A stretch of DNA of 64,000 nt from Deltaproteobacteria bacterium (GCA_013349295.1 DUZW01000012.1:1-64000), one strand, 5' to 3'. Shown: positions 53,948 through 63,022, counted from the stretch's first letter. The notes: generated by a model not told the origin, from the letters alone. Numbers and translations: made by a program.

Positions 53948-55150
53948 TTGAAAACGGAAAAAACCTTTTTCGGCCTCGGCAAAAACGTCTTTTTCACAGG
54001 GCTTGTCAGCTTTTTCATGGACGTGAGTTCCGAGATGATCTACCCGCTCATCCCCCTCTTTCTGGCCAACGCGCTGGGAGTCAACAAATCCATGATCGGC
54101 TTGATCGAGGGGATTGCCGAATCAACGGCCAGCCTGCTCAAGGTCTTTTCCGGCTGGTTTTCCGACCGGATCGAACAACGCAAGAGCCTGATGGCCATCG
54201 GCTATGCAATCTCCACCCTGAGCCGGCCGCTCATGGCCATCGCCGCGGTCTGGCAACAGGCCCTGGCCTCTCGCTCCATCGATCGGCTCGGCAAGGGAAT
54301 CCGCACTGCCCCTCGGGATGCGATCATTGCCGAATCCACCCCCTCATCCCACCTGGCCCGGGCCTTCAGCTTCCACCGTGCCATGGATACCATGGGCGCG
54401 GTGGTCGGCCCCGCCATCACCCTTTTTCTCCTTGGGATTTTCAGCAACGATTACCGGAAGATCTTCTGGTTCTCCATGGTGCCGGGAGTGATTGCAGTCA
54501 TCCTGATTATCCTCTTCATTCAGGAAAAGAAAAAAGGGCCGACACCACAAACGGTGCGACCCAGGCTGAGCTTCAGGAATTTTGACTGGAAGGTGAAATG
54601 TTTTATCGCCATCGCGACCCTGTTCGCCCTGGGCAATTCCAGCGACGCCTTCCTGATCTTGCGGGCGGAGCAGATCGGCATCCCGACGGTGATGATTCCG
54701 GCGGTGTATCTGCTGTTCAACCTCGTCTACTCCCTGTCATCTATTCCGGCAGGGATAGTGGCGGACAAATTCGGCAAAAAAAGGATCATCCTGTTGGGAT
54801 TCGTGCTCTTTGCCGGGCTCTATTACGGCTTTGCCGTCAGCCGGACCGCCTCGGCCATCTGGACGCTCTTTGCTCTGTACGGGCTGTTCATGGGGTTGAC
54901 CGAAGGCATTCAAAAGGCGTTTCTGGCCACCATCATTCCCCTTGACTTCAAGGCCACCGCCTTTGGGGTTTACGCCGCCGCCGTGGGGACGGCCATGTTA
55001 CCGGCCAGCCTCATCGCCGGCTGGCTGTGGGATCACCTCTCCCCTGCCGCCACTTTCTACTTCGGCGCTGCAACGGCAGCCCTGTCGGCGCTCCTCTTCC
55101 TCGCGCTGATTATCGCGATCAGGCATTCGGAGCGATTAACAACCGCGTGA
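53948..55150 (+). CDS. MFS transporter
   Basis: A 400-residue protein with about twelve membrane helices. The signature between helices 2 and 3 is FSGWFSDRIEQRKSLM, and between helices 8 and 9 GIVADKFGKKRIILLG, both MFS type. DRLGKGIRTAPRDAIIAEST marks a widespread subfamily of unknown substrate found in anaerobes. The start is TTG at 53948, with AGAGGAA upstream. It ends about 100 bases before a convergent DUF190 gene. Confidence 0.85.
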   Translation: MKTEKTFFGLGKNVFFTGLVSFFMDVSSEMIYPLIPLFLANALGVNKSMIGLIEGIAESTASLLKVFSGWFSDRIEQRKSLMAIGYAISTLSRPLMAIAAVWQQALASRSIDRLGKGIRTAPRDAIIAESTPSSHLARAFSFHRAMDTMGAVVGPAITLFLLGIFSNDYRKIFWFSMVPGVIAVILIILFIQEKKKGPTPQTVRPRLSFRNFDWKVKCFIAIATLFALGNSSDAFLILRAEQIGIPTVMIPAVYLLFNLVYSLSSIPAGIVADKFGKKRIILLGFVLFAGLYYGFAVSRTASAIWTLFALYGLFMGLTEGIQKAFLATIIPLDFKATAFGVYAAAVGTAMLPASLIAGWLWDHLSPAATFYFGAATAALSALLFLALIIAIRHSERLTTA

Positions 55151-55256
55151 ATCATACCGAAAATCAAAGCAAACCCGCCGGTAGCTTGGAGGAAAATCGC
55201 CTGGTGTCTCGCCGCACCGTAAGCGGTCCGCCGGTGCAGGTGCCAGCGACCCCTTC

Positions 55257-55595
55257 CTATGTATCCTTGCTCCGGTAAGTGATCACCCGAACCTTTTCCA
55301 GGGTGACCATCCCCTTGCCGATCATCCCATCCAGTTCTGGCAGAAAGGCGGCAATCCGCTCAGGCTTATCGACGATCTCGATGACCAGGGGCAGATCCTC
55401 AGACAGCCGCAGGATCTTGGCGGTGTGGATGCGGCTGTTCCTGCCAAAGCCCATGATCCCACGGGTGACCGTGGCCCCGGCCAGGCCGCGCTTGCGCGCC
55501 TCTTCGACAATTATTTCGTACAGCGGCCGCTGTCCGAGCTTGGTGGTTTCGCCGATAAAGATGCGGAGCAGTTCCGCTTCCAAGGGGAGTTCCAT
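55257..55595 (-). CDS. DUF190 protein (PII-like fold)
   Basis: A 112-residue protein with the DUF190 signature (LLRIFIGETTKLGQRPLYEIIVEEARKRGLAGATVTRG and RLSEDLPLVIEIVD). DUF190 proteins have a PII-like trimeric fold and are often encoded next to crcB fluoride channels, as here. A regulatory function on the channel is suspected but unproven. I start at ATG 55595, seven bases after GGAGG; earlier ATGs are too near the Shine-Dalgarno sequence. Confidence 0.85.
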   Translation of the reverse strand: MELPLEAELLRIFIGETTKLGQRPLYEIIVEEARKRGLAGATVTRGIMGFGRNSRIHTAKILRLSEDLPLVIEIVDKPERIAAFLPELDGMIGKGMVTLEKVRVITYRSKDT

Positions 55596-55614
55596 GGTCA
55601 TGCCTCCTTTTTTA

Positions 55615-55766
55615 GTAACCATTCAGCTCAAGCCGAAAAACCGGCTGAAAGATTCCAGATGTAACTATTCAGCAGTGCCACAGATGCGAGGAAGAGGTCT
55701 GCGAAGTGTGCTATTGCACATGAGCAGGCCGATGACAAAGCAGATGTGGTGCTGCTGGATAGTTAC
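55615..55766. repeat. Palindromic repeat element between crcB and DUF190
   Basis: Two near-complementary 26-base arms (55661-55686 and 55741-55766) enclose an inner imperfect stem (GGTCTGC/GCAGGCC around 55696-55730) with a GTGTGC/GCACAT tip, making a 106-base hairpin. A second, partial copy of the outer arm (GTAACCATTCAGC) lies at 55615-55627 in the same direction as GTAACTATTCAGC. It fits a REP- or MITE-like element inserted in this operon. Confidence 0.6.
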
Positions 55767-55767
55767 T

Positions 55768-56145
55768 TTAGATCAACCTGCCCAGAGCCATGCCCACAAA
55801 AAAAAGCACCAGCCCAACCCCGTTCTGCAGCAAGATATTGCCCAAGCCGTACCAATGTTCACCATCGGCAAAAAGATGGCCGGTTTCTGCCATATAGGTC
55901 GAAAAAGTAGTAAAGGCGCCCATGAAGCCGGTGAGCACCACAATCCGCAGCTCGCCGGTACCGAGAAAACGCTCGCTGGTCAGGGTCCAGACCAGGCCGA
56001 AGAGCAGACAACCCAAAGCATTTACCGAAACAGTCCCCCAGGGGAAGCTTATCCCTGCCACCCGCTGCACCAAGCCGGAAAGACCGTACCGGGCCAGGGT
56101 ACCGCAGGCCCCGGCCACGGCGAGATAGATCATCTTTTGCCACAT
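55768..56145 (-). CDS. crcB: Fluoride channel CrcB/Fluc
   Basis: A 125-residue membrane protein with four helices. GACGTLARYGLS, FPWGTVSVNALGCLLFGL and TGFMGAFTTFSTYM are CrcB hallmarks. It forms dimeric fluoride-exporting channels that protect enolase and phosphatases. The ATG at 56145 overlaps the rsmI stop (TGATG), giving tight coupling to rsmI. No fluoride riboswitch is visible upstream. Confidence 0.93.
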   Translation of the reverse strand: MWQKMIYLAVAGACGTLARYGLSGLVQRVAGISFPWGTVSVNALGCLLFGLVWTLTSERFLGTGELRIVVLTGFMGAFTTFSTYMAETGHLFADGEHWYGLGNILLQNGVGLVLFFVGMALGRLI

Positions 56146-57038
56146 CAGCTCTGCTCCTTCCACACCGCCAGGGCCTTCTGGTATACCTCGGAGCGGGAAA
56201 GATCCAGATCCTTGGCAATGCTCGCCACCGCGTCTTTCAGGCTGACCCCGGGCTGCGCCCGATACCAGCGCAACAGATCCTCAAGATTATCCGGACGCAC
56301 CGAAGCCGAGGCGCGCACTCCTTCGATGAGCACCACGAATTCCCCTTTGATGGACTCCCGCCCCTTGAAATCGGCCAAAAGTTGCGACAGCTGCCCGTGG
56401 GCAATCTCCTCATACACCTTGGTGAGTTCCCTGCCGATAACCACCCGCCGTTCCCCCAATTCCGCCAGGCAATCGGCAAGACTTGCGGTTATTCGCCGGG
56501 GCGACTCATAAAAAACCAGGGCATGGGCTTCGTTCTTCAGGCCCCGCAGCAATTTCCGCCGCTCGCTCCCCTTGGAGGGCAGAAAGGCCAGAAAAAGATG
56601 AGAAGGTTCCGTCAAGCCGGCAACGCTGAGGATGGTCGCCAAGGCGGAAACACCGGGGACCGGCACCACCCCAATGTCATGTTCATAGGCACTGTGCACC
56701 AGAATCCCGCCCGGATCGGAGATCCCCGGAGTTCCGGCATCGGAAACCAGGGCCACCTGCTGACCGGCAAGCAAGCGGGTCACAATCTCCTGGGATCGGC
56801 TCGCCTCTTTTTCCTTATAATAACTGAGGAGGGGGGTATGGATATCGAAATGGCTGAGGAGTTTTCTGGTATGCCGGGTATCCTCGGCGGCGATCAGATC
56901 TACCTCCTGGAGGATGCGCAAGGCCCGAAGGGTGATATCCTCCAGATTGCCGATGGGGGTAGCCACCACGAACAGGGTGCCTGGCTTGCTGCTGCCGCCG
57001 GGGAAGGGATTGCCCTCTTTTCCGCTGGTCTGCCTCAT
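56145..57038 (-). CDS. rsmI: 16S rRNA (cytidine-2'-O)-methyltransferase RsmI
   Basis: A 297-residue SAM-dependent methyltransferase of the tetrapyrrole methylase fold. Its hallmarks are LFVVATPIGNLEDITLRAL, AAEDTRHTRKLLSHFDI, VALVSDAGTPGISDPG and YESPRRI. It methylates C1402 of 16S rRNA together with RsmH. The start overlaps the upstream kinase stop by four bases (ATGA). Its length is normal. Confidence 0.94.
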   Translation of the reverse strand: MRQTSGKEGNPFPGGSSKPGTLFVVATPIGNLEDITLRALRILQEVDLIAAEDTRHTRKLLSHFDIHTPLLSYYKEKEASRSQEIVTRLLAGQQVALVSDAGTPGISDPGGILVHSAYEHDIGVVPVPGVSALATILSVAGLTEPSHLFLAFLPSKGSERRKLLRGLKNEAHALVFYESPRRITASLADCLAELGERRVVIGRELTKVYEEIAHGQLSQLLADFKGRESIKGEFVVLIEGVRASASVRPDNLEDLLRWYRAQPGVSLKDAVASIAKDLDLSRSEVYQKALAVWKEQS

Positions 57039-57817
57039 GCTTGCATGGACTCCGGGGGAACATACAGATGGAAGCTGGTGCGACCGGGGCTGCTCTCGCA
57101 GGTAATTTCCCCGCCGCAGCGGCTACTAAGCTTTTTGGCCAGATACAGCCCAAGGCCGAGATGGCCCTCCCTGGTGGAATAAAACGGTTCGAAGAGATGC
57201 GCCTCGGCCTCGGGCGTCAAGCCGGGGCCGTTGTCCCGCACCAGCACCCCGATGCCCTCGCCTTGCCTGACGGATTCGACCACAACCTCCGCTCCTTCCA
57301 CCCCCTGTACAGCTTCCAGGGCGTTTGCCAGCAGAACATGCATGATCTGGTGCAGCTCAAGCTGAAAACGCGTCAGGGAAGGCAACGCCTCGGCCAAGAT
57401 CATTTCCTTGCGCACCTTATGTTTAAAGATCGAATCGGCAGCCAAAAACTCCACCTCGGTCTCGATAACGGAATTGACCGTATAGGCAACCCCGCCGGGA
57501 AGCTGCCGGAAATCCGGAAGGATCAGGGAGCGCTGGAGAATCTGCTGGCTCTGCCGCACCTTTTCCTGCATCTGGACAAGAGAATTTGCCCTCCGGGAAA
57601 GAAGATCGCGCAGGGTGTCCACCTCCAGCGACGGGCTGGACTGGCGCATCTGCTCAAGCAGCGCCATCGCCTTGTCCAGCATCATCCCGGAGAGATCCGT
57701 ATGCAGGGAAAAAACCTGAATGATCCCGCCGAGGTTATGAATAATCCCGCGAAACATCCGCCCCAGCGCGGCATCCTGACTCTGAGCCAGATACGCATCT
57801 TCCCACTTTTCTGCCTG
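57035..57817 (-). CDS. Small sensor histidine kinase-like protein
   Basis: About 260 residues. The N-terminal helical region has an H-box candidate (RMFRGIIHNLGGIIQVFSLH) and an ATPase domain follows (LANALEAVQGVEGAE, DNGPGLTPEAEAHLFEPF, HLGLGLYLAKKLS). No membrane segment or receiver is visible, so the signal must arrive from the cytoplasm or a partner. It is the first gene of the rsmI-crcB operon. I start at ATG 57817; the open frame extends to 57835. Confidence 0.78.
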   Translation of the reverse strand, partial: QAEKWEDAYLAQSQDAALGRMFRGIIHNLGGIIQVFSLHTDLSGMMLDKAMALLEQMRQSSPSLEVDTLRDLLSRRANSLVQMQEKVRQSQQILQRSLILPDFRQLPGGVAYTVNSVIETEVEFLAADSIFKHKVRKEMILAEALPSLTRFQLELHQIMHVLLANALEAVQGVEGAEVVVESVRQGEGIGVLVRDNGPGLTPEAEAHLFEPFYSTREGHLGLGLYLAKKLSSRCGGEITCESSPGRTSFHLYVPPESMQA

Positions 57818-57976
57818 CATAACCCACCCTATCAAGTAAAAAACGCCCCGCGCGAGCAGGATGATTCCTGCCCAGCCATTATCTGCTACAGCTTACCCGG
57901 AATCGCGGTAAAAAATCCAGGCTATTGTAGGCAAGGCTGGAAAACATGCCTTCCCTCTGCTGGCCGCAAACAAGAC

Positions 57977-58001
57977 AATGGTGTACACTAACTGCACCAT
58001 T
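57977..58001 (+). promoter_or_regulatory. Hairpin upstream of the first U32-like gene
   Basis: AATGGTG and CACCATT form a perfect seven-pair stem with an 11-base loop, 38 bases before the start codon. The second copy of the gene keeps the left arm but not the right. It may be an operator or a leader structure. Confidence 0.4.
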
Positions 58002-58038
58002 CCGACTGCCGGAACATAGCACCAGAGGGGGAACCCAG

Positions 58039-59103
58039 ATGCTCCTGCTTGATGTCCCATTCCTGCCCGACCCGCATTATGTGGAGTTTCTTGCCGAACT
58101 CCAGCCTGCGCTCCATTCCGTGCACTTCAGCCTTTTTCTCGATATCCTCCCCGATGGCCGCCATCGGAGCGGCGATATCCCGACATTTGCCGAGCTGGCC
58201 GCAGCCCTGTCCCGGCTGCCAACCCCGAAAAAATACGGCCTTCTGAACAGCCGCTTCCACCATCCCCACCTCTATGGCGACAAGACCGCCCTGCACCGGA
58301 TTATCAAGTCGCTCGACACCCTGGTTACGGCCGGAACCCTCCACGGCATCACCATTGTCGACTTCTACCTGCTGCAGGCCATTTCCGATACCAGCCCGGA
58401 GGTGGCCTCACAGCTCGAAGCGGTGCCGGGGGTCAACTGCATGCTGGACTCCTTCGACCGGATTCAGGCATACTGCCGGGCCATTTCCCGCACCCACTTT
58501 AAACTTCCGGCCAAACTCAATCTTGATCGTGGCCTCAACCGACGAATCGCCAAGCTCAAGGAAATCTCGGCTGCCTGCCGCCGACACCTCCCCGGCGTCA
58601 AGCTCACCCTCCTGGCCAACGAGGGGTGCCTGGACCTCTGCCCCTTCAAGCTCACCCATGACGCCCAGATCGCTTTTGCCAACAGCGGCCTGACCTCCAA
58701 CCAAACCCATGCAGTCAACCAGGACCTCGGCTGCATCCGGGAACTCACCGCGCATCCGGCGGAACTGTTCAAATCGCCCTTTATCCGCCCCGAGGATCTG
58801 CATCATTATGAGGGAGTGGCGGAGGTGATCAAGCTCTGCGGCCGCACCCTGGGCCTAGGTTTTCTGCAACGGGTGGTGCGGGGTTATGCGGATCGGAGGT
58901 ATGCGGGGAATCTGCTGGATCTGATGGATGCCATGGAGTGGCTGGCCAAGCGGCTGCATGTGGCCAATGGGGAATTGCCTGCGGATTTTTGGGACAGGCT
59001 CACCAGTTGCGACAAGAACTGCCAAGCCTGCACATACTGCCGCGAGCTGCTGGAGAAGAGTGGTCGGCCGTTAGCTTTTCAACTTGAGGATTTGCGGCCA
59101 TGA
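58039..59103 (+). CDS. U32-like TIM-barrel protein with Fe-S cysteines
   Basis: A 354-residue cytoplasmic protein. Distant similarity to the peptidase U32 family is suggested by the barrel-like pattern and the motifs NEGCLDLCPFKLTHDAQ and FIRPEDLHHYE followed by IKLCGR. Four cysteines, at 197, 201, 232 and 267, are arranged as in U32 proteins that hold a [4Fe-4S] cluster. A second cluster motif ends the protein: CDKNCQACTYC (324-334). U32 members act in oxygen-independent hydroxylation of RNA or quinones, so an oxidoreductase or hydroxylase role is possible; nothing here proves it. I start at ATG 58039, where both copies agree. Family assignment is by eye. Confidence 0.65.
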   Translation: MLLLDVPFLPDPHYVEFLAELQPALHSVHFSLFLDILPDGRHRSGDIPTFAELAAALSRLPTPKKYGLLNSRFHHPHLYGDKTALHRIIKSLDTLVTAGTLHGITIVDFYLLQAISDTSPEVASQLEAVPGVNCMLDSFDRIQAYCRAISRTHFKLPAKLNLDRGLNRRIAKLKEISAACRRHLPGVKLTLLANEGCLDLCPFKLTHDAQIAFANSGLTSNQTHAVNQDLGCIRELTAHPAELFKSPFIRPEDLHHYEGVAEVIKLCGRTLGLGFLQRVVRGYADRRYAGNLLDLMDAMEWLAKRLHVANGELPADFWDRLTSCDKNCQACTYCRELLEKSGRPLAFQLEDLRP

Positions 59104-59203
59104 AAAAATAGTTAGGATGCAAATGGGCTCCCTGGTTTATTTTTCATATTGCCCCACCTGACCACCGGTGGTACTCTCTGAAATACAATAGGAGGCACAA
59201 CCA

Positions 59204-59482
59204 ATGACACGTCCACCCAAAATTATTCCCATCTCGGACCTCCGCCAGGATGCAAGCGGCATCCTCAAGCGCATGACGGCATCCCACGACCCACTGTTCA
59301 TTACCCAACGCGGCCGGGCAACTGCCGTGATGGTCAGCATGCAGGATTACGAGCAGACGCAGCACGAACTTGAAATCCTGCGGCTGCTGGCCCGTGGGGA
59401 AAAAGAAATCGAAGCAGGAAACGGGTTCGACCTAAAAACCGTGTTGGCCGAAGCAGATACCCTGCTGGCGGAACAGCCTTGA
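59204..59482 (+). CDS. Antitoxin, Phd/YefM type
   Basis: A 92-residue protein with the Phd/YefM DNA-binding start (IIPISDLRQDASGILKRM and PLFITQRGRATAVMVSMQDYE) and an acidic C-terminal tail that would wrap the toxin. The next gene begins inside its stop codon. It lies between two copies of a U32-like gene, so the pair may have arrived by insertion. Confidence 0.9.
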   Translation: MTRPPKIIPISDLRQDASGILKRMTASHDPLFITQRGRATAVMVSMQDYEQTQHELEILRLLARGEKEIEAGNGFDLKTVLAEADTLLAEQP

Positions 59483-59784
59483 AAATCGTTTTTACGCCCT
59501 CGGCGCGAGACCAGTTTTTACGCGCCCTTGCCTATATCCGCCGCGAAAAGCCGTCAGCGGCGGTTTCGTTTCGGCACAAAGCGGAGAAAGCGCTGTCGCG
59601 GCTCCAGGACTTCCCGAACTCCGGGCGCACGCTCCCGGAGTTTCCAGACAGCCATTACCGCGAGGTAATTGTCCCCCCGTATCGTTTCTTCTACAGGGTC
59701 AAAGGGAATGTGGTGTGGATTGTTGCCGTGTGGCATAGCGCACAGGTGCCGGACACTCCCGATGCAAAGGTAAAAGACGAGTAA
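59479..59784 (+). CDS. Toxin, RelE/ParE superfamily
   Basis: A 101-residue protein with the RelE/ParE fold pattern: a start rich in hydrophobic strands (KIVFTPSARDQFLRALAYI), a central helix pair and a strand-rich end (YREVIVPPYRFFYRV, VWIVAVWHSAQ). The absence of RelE catalytic residues favours a ParE-type gyrase poison, but this is uncertain. The start is TTG, overlapping the antitoxin stop by three bases (TTGA). Together they form a complete type II toxin-antitoxin module. Confidence 0.88.
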   Translation: MKIVFTPSARDQFLRALAYIRREKPSAAVSFRHKAEKALSRLQDFPNSGRTLPEFPDSHYREVIVPPYRFFYRVKGNVVWIVAVWHSAQVPDTPDAKVKDE

Positions 59785-59803
59785 GGAAATCACCAGAAAA
59801 TAT

Positions 59804-61022
59804 GGGGAATGTCCCGAATGGCAATGGTGTACATTAAGGCATACGATCCGCATTGCCCGAACACAGCGCCAGCCGGGGAACCCAGATGCTCCTGCTTGAT
59901 GTCCCATTCCTGCCCGACCCGCATTATGTGGAGTTTCTTGCCGAACTCCAGCCTGCGCTGCATTCCGTGCATTTCAGCCTGTATATCGACAACATCCCTG
60001 ATGGCCGCCACCGGTCCAGCCTCGCCCCCGCGTTTGCCGACCTCCCCCTGCCCTGGCCAGACTGCCCAAGCCCAAAAAATACGCCCTATTGAACAGCCGG
60101 TTCCACCATCCCCGCCTCTATACCGACAAGAGCGCTTTGCAAAAAATCATCCATGCGCTGGACACCCTGCTCGCTGCGGACGCCCTCCACGGCATCACCA
60201 TTGTCGATTTCTATCTTCTGCAGGCACTCTCCGACACGAGCCCGGAGGTGGCCGCCCAACTTGAGGCAGTACCCGGAGTCAACTGCATGCTGGACTCCTT
60301 TGCCAAAGTGCAGGGTTGCCTTGAAGCCATTGCCCGCACCGCTTTCAAACCCCCAAGCAAACTCAACCTGGACCGCTCCCTCAACCGCAACCTTCCGGAA
60401 CTTGCGGCAATCTCCCAACAATGCCGCCAACACTTCCCGCACGTCAAACTGACCCTCCTGGCCAACGAGGGCTACCTGGACCGCTGCCCCTTCAAGCTGA
60501 CCCACGACGCCCAGATCGCCTTTGCCAACACGGGCCTTATCGCCAACGAAACCCATGGGGCCAACCAGGAACTCGGCTGCATCCGGGAACTCGCCGCGCA
60601 TCCGGCGGAGCTGTTCAAGTCGCCCTTTATCCGGCCGGAGGATTTGGAGAAGTATGAGGGAATGGTGGAGGTGATCAAGCTCTGCGGCCGCACCCTGGGA
60701 CCCGGTTTTCTGCAACGGGTGGTGCGGGGTTATGCGGAGCGGAGCTATGCAGGTAATCTGCTGAATCTGATGGATACCATGGAGTGGCTGGCCAAACGGC
60801 TCTATGTGGCCAATGAGGAATTGCCTGGGGATTTTTGGGGCCGGCTTACGGGTTGCGACAAGAACTGCCAGATCTGTTGGTACTGCCGGGAGCTGCTGGA
60901 AAAGAGTGGTCGGACGTTAGCGTTTCAGCTTGAGGATTTGCGGCAATGAGAAAAACTGGGGAGTGTCCCTAGTTTGTCCAGAATTGATGATCTGCGGCAA
61001 GGAAAAATTGGGAAGTGTCCCT
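59804..61022. repeat. Short GGGA-x-TGTCCC repeats
   Basis: Near-palindromic units occur at 59804-59815 (GGGGAATGTCCC), 60959-60970 (GGGGAGTGTCCC) and 61011-61022 (GGGAAGTGTCCC). The last two are preceded by the same GCGGCAA-x-GAAAAA sequence, so a 40-base block at the end of the second U32-like copy is directly repeated (about 60936 and 60989). Such units resemble REP sequences. Confidence 0.55.
59886..60949 (+). pseudogene. Second copy of the U32-like gene, frameshifted
   Basis: The sequence repeats the whole of the 58039-59103 gene, including about 60 bases upstream. Residues 1-32 are identical. A single-base loss in the C-run near 60042-60048 puts the reading frame out; the first frame stops at 60092 while the rest of the homologue continues in another frame from about 60089. 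The distal part is intact to 60949 and keeps the C-terminal cluster motif. The first cluster Cys is also changed (NEGCLDLC becomes NEGYLDRC). A sequencing error in the C-run could mimic the shift, but not the Cys change. Confidence 0.8.
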
Positions 61023-61207
61023 CATTTCCCATGGCAATCCCCTTCTCTGACCAGGACCTTCTGTTTAGCAGATTCCTCAAAAAAATGGCCCTTGTTCAGC
61101 CCCGCCCCCTTGACAGACGAATCCGGCTTGGGCATACTCCGCATCGATTGAAAACAGCGACGAAATTCGTCGTCCTCAGTGACCATGGACCCACAGAGAG
61201 CAACACC

Positions 61208-63022
61208 ATGAGTAAAGTCAAGAAAGTCCCGCCCATGCCGGCCCCGCTCCTTTACGGGAATTGTTTGAAAAGCTACACCTACGACCAGGACAAGCTCTGT
61301 TCGCCCACCGAGACCGTCGAGCGCCTGAAGAAAAAGCTCAAGGAGATCAATCTCGACATTCTCCAAGATGTCCAACGGGTCGACACCGGTCGCCTGGACA
61401 TCCCCGTCTATTTCAGCGTCTGCGGCAAGGAGGCCTTCGAGGTCATCCGCAACAAGAAACAGCTGGGCAAGGGTTGCACCCCGGAACAGTCCCAGGCCAG
61501 CGCCTGCATGGAACTGGTCGAACGGTTCAGCTTTTTCAGCTTTAGGCAGGTGCCGACCAATTTTGCCCTGGCCTCTTACGCCGAGCTGAAGGAACAGGGG
61601 CTGCCGCTCATGCCGCTTAGATACCTCATTCAGTCGGTGCATGACGAGAAGATCAGCGAAGAGATGCTGGAGGAGCTGATCGCCGATATTCCCATCCGTT
61701 GGGCCTGGGGCACCAACCTCAACCGGGGCGAGACGGTGCTCATCCCCTATTCCTGGTTCTACGCGATCAACGAGTTCAACGGCCCCTCGGCCGGCAACTC
61801 TTACGAGGAGGCGATTCTGCAGGGGCTCTGCGAAATTGTCGAGCGCCATGTCTCGGCCGTTGTCACCCGTGAGGAGATCAAGGCCCCGGCCATTGACCCC
61901 GCCTCGATCACCGACCCGGTGGCCGCCGAGCTCATCCATAAATTCACCCGCCACGGCATCCAGGTCTATCTCAACGATTTCACGCTGGACACCGGCATTC
62001 CCACGGTGAGCGCCATGGCCATGGACCCCTCCACCTTTCCGGATACCAGCGAAATCGTCTACACCGCAGGCACCACCCCGGAACCCAATAAGGCGCTGAT
62101 CCGCGCCCTGACCGAGGTGGCCCAGATGTCCGGCGACTTCCACTCCGGGTCCAACTACGAGGCCAGCGGCCTGCCCAAACCCTTGTCGCTCGACGAGGTA
62201 GATTATATCGTCAACCCCGGCCGCACAGTCCGGATCGACGAGCTGCCCAACCTTAGCGACAACAACATGAAGGTCGAGATCGACCGCTGCCTGGCCGCCT
62301 TGAAAAACCTGGACATGGAGGTATTCGTCATCGATACCCGCCATCCGGACCTGCAGATCCCGGCGATCTACACCATCGTTCCCGGCGCCCATTTCCGGGA
62401 GCGGTCCAACAGCCGCAATGCCGGGTTGTTCGCCGCCAAACTGGCCCATGAGCTGATCAGCAACGCCGACGCCCAGCTCGCACAACTCGACCGCATGAGC
62501 AAGATCATGCCCAATGCCTATTTCATCGAGTTCTACCTCGGCAAGAAAAAGGCCCAGATCGGCATGATGGACGAGGCCATCGCCCATTTCAACCGAGCCC
62601 TGACCCTCGATCCCGAGGCCGAGGACCTCCCCTACATCTATGCCTTCATGGGCGAGACCTTAAAAGACATGGGCGAATACGAGGAGGCGATCCGAGTCCT
62701 GCGCTTGGGTGCGGAGCATGATGACGAGCGCCAGGACCTCCACAACATGCTCGGCTTCTGCCACTTCAAACTGGATGATTATGAAACCGCGGTCACCCAT
62801 TTTACCCGCAGCATTGAAATCGACCCCTCCCAGGCCATCGAGTTTGCCAATTTAGGGGTCAATCTGCGGAGACTCAACCGCAAGGAAGAGGCGATCCGGC
62901 ACTTCAAGATCGCCCTGGCCATGGAACCGTATCTTGAAATGGCCCGCAAGCATCTCGATGAACTGTACGACGAAAGCAACCTGAACGCGGAAAAAAGCTC
63001 GGTGAGCATCAGTCCCATGTAA
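61208..63022 (+). CDS. YcaO-domain protein with C-terminal TPR
   Basis: About 604 residues. The N-terminal YcaO domain (about 55-400) carries the three ATP- and Mg-binding segments: SQASACMELVERFSFF (E102, E105), GLCEIVERHVSAVV (E209, E212) and PNKALIRALTEVAQ (R299, E303). TPR repeats fill about 455-595 (AIAHFNRALTLDPEAED, ETAVTHFTRSIEIDPSQAI). YcaO enzymes activate amide oxygens with ATP for azoline, amidine or thioamide formation; the C-terminal TPR recalls the non-azoline E. coli YcaO. I start at ATG 61208; the open frame reaches 60974 but that part has no family character. A JAMM protease gene follows. Confidence 0.88.
   Translation: MSKVKKVPPMPAPLLYGNCLKSYTYDQDKLCSPTETVERLKKKLKEINLDILQDVQRVDTGRLDIPVYFSVCGKEAFEVIRNKKQLGKGCTPEQSQASACMELVERFSFFSFRQVPTNFALASYAELKEQGLPLMPLRYLIQSVHDEKISEEMLEELIADIPIRWAWGTNLNRGETVLIPYSWFYAINEFNGPSAGNSYEEAILQGLCEIVERHVSAVVTREEIKAPAIDPASITDPVAAELIHKFTRHGIQVYLNDFTLDTGIPTVSAMAMDPSTFPDTSEIVYTAGTTPEPNKALIRALTEVAQMSGDFHSGSNYEASGLPKPLSLDEVDYIVNPGRTVRIDELPNLSDNNMKVEIDRCLAALKNLDMEVFVIDTRHPDLQIPAIYTIVPGAHFRERSNSRNAGLFAAKLAHELISNADAQLAQLDRMSKIMPNAYFIEFYLGKKKAQIGMMDEAIAHFNRALTLDPEAEDLPYIYAFMGETLKDMGEYEEAIRVLRLGAEHDDERQDLHNMLGFCHFKLDDYETAVTHFTRSIEIDPSQAIEFANLGVNLRRLNRKEEAIRHFKIALAMEPYLEMARKHLDELYDESNLNAEKSSVSISPM

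Noticed and set aside
57818-58038. Fluoride riboswitch upstream of the kinase-rsmI-crcB operon
   Set aside because: The conserved core sequences of the fluoride riboswitch could not be found on the minus strand here.
61022-62587. 521-codon open frame on the minus strand opposite the YcaO gene
   Set aside because: Antisense shadow of a gene whose YcaO and TPR motifs are clear on the plus strand.
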